Assembly (NCBI RefSeq): GCF_000153165.2
Contig: NC_014472.1
Location: forward strand, 2,724,001-2,788,000
DNA length: 64,000 nucleotides
DNA from: Maribacter sp. HTCC2170
GTDB lineage: Bacteria; Bacteroidota; Bacteroidia; Flavobacteriales; Flavobacteriaceae
Reading direction: 5' to 3'
Shown here one piece after another: positions 59,995 to 64,000 of this stretch. How positions within the stretch are numbered: the stretch's first letter is position 1; each line of letters starts with the position of its first letter. Below the pieces are notes generated by a model. It was not told where the DNA came from, ran no database searches, and worked only from the letters and a program-made list of their open reading frames with translations. The position numbers and the translations under genes are program-made.

Positions 59995-60128
59995 TCGGTA
60001 TCTATCCTGTACAAGGTTATTAAACAAGATAGTTTTTTCCTTTTTTTGATTACACTCAAGTTTTTATGCTACGTTAAGTTTTATATAAAACACCATATGG
60101 CCTTGGTTAATTGTCTTATTTTTATAAG

Positions 60129-61274
60129 ATGGCTATGACGACGAGAAAAGGGTTTCGGTTTACGCCCTACGAAGCACCGGAACAAACACCTTTCGATAAA
60201 CTTTTCGATATTTTTCAGGAACTCATTACGCATACTTCGGGTGATTTTGACGAAGCCATTGATTGGTTGCGCGAATTGGACAAGGAATATGAATTGACCG
60301 ATGAGAATTATACCATTGAAGACTTTATCGAAGATCTAAAGGCAAAAGGCTATATACGAGAAGAGTTTGAAGATGGTGGTGGAGAAGGTGATGAAGGCGA
60401 AGATGGCGGAGGGTCAATATCCATTACGGCCAAAATGGAACGTATGCTCAGGCAACGGGCGTTGGACCAGATATTTGGTAAGTTAAAACGAAGTGGCGCA
60501 GGTAACCATCGTACGAATAAAACAGGTCGTGGTGACGAACATACAGGTGATTTTAGGGAATATAGATATGGTGACGGGCTAGAACATATTTCTATGACTG
60601 AAAGTCTTAAAAATGCTCAAATTAACAATGGTGTGGGCGATTTTTCATTGACGGAAGACGACCTTGTTGTAGAAGACACCCATTTTAAGGCGCAAATGAG
60701 TACGGTACTGATGATTGATATTAGTCATAGCATGATTTTGTATGGAGAAGACCGTATTACACCTGCCAAGAAAGTCGCCATGGCTTTGGCAGAATTGATT
60801 ACCACACGTTACCCAAAAGACACCTTGGATATTTTAGTGTTCGGAAATGATGCATGGCCTATACCAATCAAAGATTTGCCGTATTTAAAAGTGGGTCCTT
60901 ATCATACTAATACGGTAGCCGGATTGCAATTGGCTATGGATATGCTTCGTAGAAAGCGAAACACTAACAAGCAGATATTCATGATCACCGATGGTAAGCC
61001 CAGTTGCTTGCGAATGCCAGATGGTACCTATTATAAGAACAGTGTTGGTTTGGACGAGTATATTGTTGAGAAATGCTACAATATGGCAAGTCAAGCACGA
61101 AAACTCCATATTCCAATTACGACTTTTATGATTGCCCAAGACCCATATTTAAGGCAGTTTGTTCGTCAATTCACTGAAGCCAATAAAGGCAAGGCATTCT
61201 TCACAGGCTTATCTGGATTGGGGGAAATGATTTTTGAGGATTATGAAGCGAATCGGAAACGAAGACTTAAATAA
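60129..61274 (+). CDS. VWA-domain protein encoded with an AAA+ ATPase
   Basis: A 381-residue cytoplasmic protein. The N-terminal part is helical (TPFDKLFDIFQELITHTSG, EDFIEDLKAKGYIRE), followed by a Gly/Glu-rich linker (GEGDEGEDGGG). Residues about 190-381 are a von Willebrand A domain with MIDAS motif LMIDISHSMI near residue 198 and MITDGKPS near residue 285. This layout pairs with AAA+ ATPases of the MoxR/chelatase type, and one follows two genes downstream. The ATG at 60129 is preferred; 60135 is possible. Partner complex is inferred. Confidence 0.85.
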   Translation: MAMTTRKGFRFTPYEAPEQTPFDKLFDIFQELITHTSGDFDEAIDWLRELDKEYELTDENYTIEDFIEDLKAKGYIREEFEDGGGEGDEGEDGGGSISITAKMERMLRQRALDQIFGKLKRSGAGNHRTNKTGRGDEHTGDFREYRYGDGLEHISMTESLKNAQINNGVGDFSLTEDDLVVEDTHFKAQMSTVLMIDISHSMILYGEDRITPAKKVAMALAELITTRYPKDTLDILVFGNDAWPIPIKDLPYLKVGPYHTNTVAGLQLAMDMLRRKRNTNKQIFMITDGKPSCLRMPDGTYYKNSVGLDEYIVEKCYNMASQARKLHIPITTFMIAQDPYLRQFVRQFTEANKGKAFFTGLSGLGEMIFEDYEANRKRRLK

Positions 61275-61298
61275 AGTACGAGGTAAACTGGGATTAAT

Positions 61299-61766
61299 TT
61301 GAAAACTGGAAGAATTAAATGGTGGCAGCGTAAAAGAAATAGGTTCTTTATGGCCGGAGGTGTGCTGTTCTTTTTGTTTATATGGAGTTTGCCGTCAGAA
61401 TTACCCATGAACATCATGTATTTAGTAAAAGCATATGCCGAGCCCGAAGTATGTCAAGGGGCCTTTGAGATAACAAAGAAAGATTCCAAAGTATTGAATC
61501 TTTTGGGCGAATTGGAAGCTACAGGAGGTCTGGATATGCTCAATGGCTCTGTGTTTTATTCAAAGGGAGGTGATTCTGTGGCAATAACAATCGATGTTAC
61601 TGGAGATAAAGAAATAAAAAAAATACGTTCAAAAATGGACCTCGTGGCTTTTAAAGTCAACGGGGAATGGGAATATCAAAAAATACGGGTACGAATAAAA
61701 CAACCCATTAAAATGAAGCAAACCATAATGGTTTTTGACAAAAATGAGGTAAGTACTAATAATTAA
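61299..61766 (+). CDS. small membrane protein, possibly Coa1-like
   Basis: A 155-residue protein with one membrane segment (residues about 18-36) and an exported alpha/beta domain (ITKKDSKVLNLLGELEATGGLDMLNGSVFY) resembling the Coa1/Tim21 fold associated with cytochrome oxidase assembly in other bacteria. The family link is weak. It starts 24 bases after the VWA gene and lies before the AAA+ gene, so it is probably co-transcribed with both. Confidence 0.55.
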   Translation: MKTGRIKWWQRKRNRFFMAGGVLFFLFIWSLPSELPMNIMYLVKAYAEPEVCQGAFEITKKDSKVLNLLGELEATGGLDMLNGSVFYSKGGDSVAITIDVTGDKEIKKIRSKMDLVAFKVNGEWEYQKIRVRIKQPIKMKQTIMVFDKNEVSTNN

Positions 61767-61798
61767 ATTCGATTAAGCATTAAGAAATAGATAGGATT

Positions 61799-63268
61799 AT
61801 GAATTTGGATATAAAAAAGATAAACACTTTGGGAGCGCTTAAAAAAGCAGGCTATCAAAGTAAAAGTATAAAAGATGAGTTACGCACTAACCTAATTTCG
61901 AATATTAGGGATGGCGTAGCAACCTTTGAAGGGGTTTGGGGCTATGAAAATTCGGTTATTCCTGAATTGGAACGTGCCATCCTTTCACGACATAATATTA
62001 ATCTGTTGGGTTTACGAGGACAAGCAAAAACCCGATTGGCGCGATTGATGGTTGGTTTGTTGGATGAATTCATTCCAATTGTCCAAGGCTCTGAAATCAA
62101 TGATGATCCCTTAAAACCTATTTCGAGGTATGCCAAGGAATTGATAAAGGAAAAAGGAGATAAAACCCCGATATCGTGGCTGCCTCGAACGGACCGTTTT
62201 TATGAAAAACTGGCTACTCCGGATGTAACTGTTGCTGATTTAATAGGCGATGTAGACCCTATAAAAGCAGCCAATCTAAAGCTATCCTATGCTGATGACC
62301 GAGTGATACATTTTGGGATGATCCCACGTGCCAATCGCTGTATATTCGTAATCAATGAATTGCCTGATTTACAATCTCGAATACAAGTATCCTTATTCAA
62401 TATCCTGGAAGAGGGTGATATTCAAATTCGTGGATTCAAATTGCGGTTGCCATTGGATTTACAGTTCGTATTTACAGCAAATCCGGAGGATTACACGAAT
62501 AGGGGAAGTATTGTAACGCCATTGAAAGATAGAATTGGTTCTCAGATTTTAACGCATTATCCAGATGATATTTCAACAGCCAAGAAGATAACCGAACAAG
62601 AATCAAATTTGGATAATCGACAGATTGAAGGTGTTTATGTTCCTGAAATTGCCAAGGATTTATTAGAGCAAATAAGTTTTGAAGCCCGTGATAGTGAATA
62701 TGTAGATGTTAAAAGTGGTGTTAGTGCACGAACAAGTATAACTGCTTTTGAGAATCTGCTAAGTACGGCGGAACGCAGGACATTACTTTCAGGAGCTGAT
62801 AGCACAACGGTTAGGCTAAGCGATTTTATTGGCGTTATTCCTGCAATAACAGGAAAGATTGAATTGGTATATGAAGGAGAGCAGGAGGGGGCAGATATTG
62901 TTGCATCTATTCTAATTGATGAAGCTGTAAAATCTATCTTTCCACAATACTTTCCTAAAATAGATAAATTGGAACGCAAGGACGCCGAGAGTCCGTATGA
63001 TGAATTGACCTCTTGGTTTTTTCAAAGTGAAGGATTTGAATTGGAAGACGAGTATACTGATGCTGAATATAAAAGGGCTTTGGATGATATTCCACCTTTA
63101 AATCAATTGATTAAAACGTTTCAGCCAGATGTTTCAAAAACAGACAGTTACTTTTTAAAAGAGTTGTTGTTATGGGGTCTTGTCGCTTATAAAAAATTGA
63201 GCAAACATCGGTTTTCGGAAGGATACCAATTTAAAGATCTTTACGGTAGTTATATCAACGATCTATAA
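61799..63268 (+). CDS. AAA+ ATPase of the magnesium-chelatase/MoxR group
   Basis: A 489-residue protein. The P-loop is GLRGQAKT at residues 71-78, with Ala where the usual Gly precedes Lys. The Walker B region reads IFVINELPDLQ (Asn-Glu in place of Asp-Glu). The arginine-rich sensor FVFTANPEDYTNRGSIVTPLKDRIGS near residue 225 and the VDPIKAANLKLSYAD insert are typical of ChlI/MoxR-like AAA+. Such ATPases work with VWA partners on metal insertion or protein remodelling; the VWA gene is two genes upstream. Whether the altered Walker motifs still allow hydrolysis is unknown. Confidence 0.85.
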   Translation: MNLDIKKINTLGALKKAGYQSKSIKDELRTNLISNIRDGVATFEGVWGYENSVIPELERAILSRHNINLLGLRGQAKTRLARLMVGLLDEFIPIVQGSEINDDPLKPISRYAKELIKEKGDKTPISWLPRTDRFYEKLATPDVTVADLIGDVDPIKAANLKLSYADDRVIHFGMIPRANRCIFVINELPDLQSRIQVSLFNILEEGDIQIRGFKLRLPLDLQFVFTANPEDYTNRGSIVTPLKDRIGSQILTHYPDDISTAKKITEQESNLDNRQIEGVYVPEIAKDLLEQISFEARDSEYVDVKSGVSARTSITAFENLLSTAERRTLLSGADSTTVRLSDFIGVIPAITGKIELVYEGEQEGADIVASILIDEAVKSIFPQYFPKIDKLERKDAESPYDELTSWFFQSEGFELEDEYTDAEYKRALDDIPPLNQLIKTFQPDVSKTDSYFLKELLLWGLVAYKKLSKHRFSEGYQFKDLYGSYINDL

Positions 63269-63274
63269 TAAAAA

Positions 63275-63303
63275 AAAGCCCTTCCAATTTTGGAAGGGCT
63301 TTC
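63275..63303. terminator. bidirectional terminator
   Basis: A near-perfect 13-bp stem AAAGCCCTTCCAA (63275-63287)/TTGGAAGGGCTTT (63290-63302), flanked by an A run on the left and a T run on the right, so it can stop transcription from the ATPase gene and from the convergent kinase gene. Confidence 0.85.
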
Positions 63304-63327
63304 CTTTTCACTGCAATCAATTTCCCA

Positions 63328-64000
63328 TCATAATTGATATGCGGGCAGGTTAAAAATGAAGGAACTACCTTCTTTGGGTTTACTTAAAACTGTGATGGTT
63401 GTATCGTGTAAATCCATTATTTTTTTAACAATTGCCAAGCCTAGCCCGTAACCTTGTTTTTTAGTGTTTTTGTTTACTTGCTTATAGCGATCAAAGATGA
63501 ATGGTTGTTCATTTTTTGCAATTCCTGCCCCGGTATCCGTGATATTTATTTCAATCTGATCGTTGATATGGTTCAATGACAAGGTGACCTCACCTTTTGG
63601 TTCGGTGTATTTTATTGCATTTTCAATGAGGTTCTGCAAAGCACGCTCCACAAGGCTTACATCGGCATATACCATGCAATTCTCTTCAGGATTGTTCAGT
63701 CGCAAACGTATGTCTTTCTTTTGCGCCAACACTTCAAATTTGGCGATAAGGTCATGTGACAACTCAGTTATTGAAAAGGGTTCTTTTACCGGGGTAATCT
63801 GTTCAGCTTCAAGTTTTGAGTACTCGAACAATTGATTGATCAATTTAGATAATTTATCAACATTATCATGGGTAATCTGCAAATACTCCTGTTTTTCTCT
63901 CTCAGAGAGTGTATCATTTTTAATTTGAAGGGTTTCTATATACCCCTTTAAAACGGCCAGTGGCGTTCTGAGGTCGTGCGAAACATTGGCAATAAGTTCT
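63328..64000 (-). CDS. sensor histidine kinase, C-terminal part (runs off window)
   Basis: The reading frame continues to the right window edge. Visible parts in order: the phospho-acceptor H box VSHDLRTPLAVLKG of the HisKA domain at the extreme right, a dimerisation helix pair, the N box LQNLIENAIKYTEP, and the G1/G2 boxes DTGAGIAKNEQPFIFD and KQGYGLGLAIVKKIM of the HATPase domain, ending LPAYQL. The sensing and membrane parts lie outside the window. No response regulator is visible here. Confidence 0.9.
   Translation of the reverse strand, partial: ELIANVSHDLRTPLAVLKGYIETLQIKNDTLSEREKQEYLQITHDNVDKLSKLINQLFEYSKLEAEQITPVKEPFSITELSHDLIAKFEVLAQKKDIRLRLNNPEENCMVYADVSLVERALQNLIENAIKYTEPKGEVTLSLNHINDQIEINITDTGAGIAKNEQPFIFDRYKQVNKNTKKQGYGLGLAIVKKIMDLHDTTITVLSKPKEGSSFIFNLPAYQL

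Overview
The window is AT-rich chromosomal DNA from a member of the Flavobacteriaceae (Bacteroidota). Evidence for this: Bacteroidota-type promoter elements (TAnnTTTG) lie a few bases upstream of many start codons; Shine-Dalgarno motifs are weak or absent; there is a PorX-type response regulator of the type IX secretion system, a fused lpxC-fabZ gene, fused hisB and hisIE genes, a SusC-like TonB receptor followed by a DUF4249 lipoprotein, and ECF sigma/anti-sigma pairs. The genus cannot be settled from the sequence. No rRNA, tRNA, CRISPR array or IS element was seen.

Layout. 1-4.8 kb: end of a sterol-desaturase-like gene, a TerC-type membrane protein, an XRE regulator divergent from an M14 carboxypeptidase across a dyad-rich region, an Lrp/AsnC regulator and a DinB-fold protein. 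4.9-12.1 kb: aroB, proline dehydrogenase, alanine dehydrogenase, tsaE and porX with small flavobacterial hypotheticals. 12.1-19.1 kb: HD hydrolase, lpxD, lpxC-fabZ, lpxA, efp, a second lpxD-like gene and sucD, a lipid A/translation/TCA block. 19.2-22.8 kb: fabG, a membrane VWA protein and a prohibitin-like protein. 22.9-31.8 kb: a complete histidine operon hisGDCBH-GNAT-AF-GNAT-racemase-IE, preceded by a His-rich leader peptide and a terminator that form a classical attenuator. 31.9-39.3 kb: two ECF sigma modules, one with DUF4097/DUF2807-type exported proteins, plus an LRR lipoprotein and an NAD(P)-binding protein. 39.4-40.7 kb: a small redox-looking operon (thioredoxin-fold protein, DUF2024, Cys-rich MarR regulator) with palindromic operator candidates.

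41.3-53.55 kb is the most unusual part: an array of about a dozen mostly single-gene units, nearly all on the minus strand, with unrelated products (EthD-like lipoprotein, DinB, DJ-1/PfpI, CPBP protease, LytTR regulator, SDR, class C beta-lactamase-like hydrolase, FAD oxidoreductase, HEPN-like protein, several unknowns). The units are separated by related imperfect-palindrome elements, typically 50-150 bp. The two ends of one unit are often exact reverse complements of each other (for example GTTAGGCAAC/GTTGCCTAAC and GTTGGCAATA/TATTGCCAAC), while the two ends meeting at a junction match less well. That is what excision and folding of an integron-type cassette would require. I read it as an integron-cassette-like array without an integrase in the window.

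53.7-64 kb: a TonB-dependent receptor with its DUF4249 partner, DUF1853, a secreted protein with calcium-binding Asp-rich repeats, a VWA/AAA+ ATPase pair with a small Coa1-like membrane protein between them, and the end of a sensor histidine kinase running off the window.
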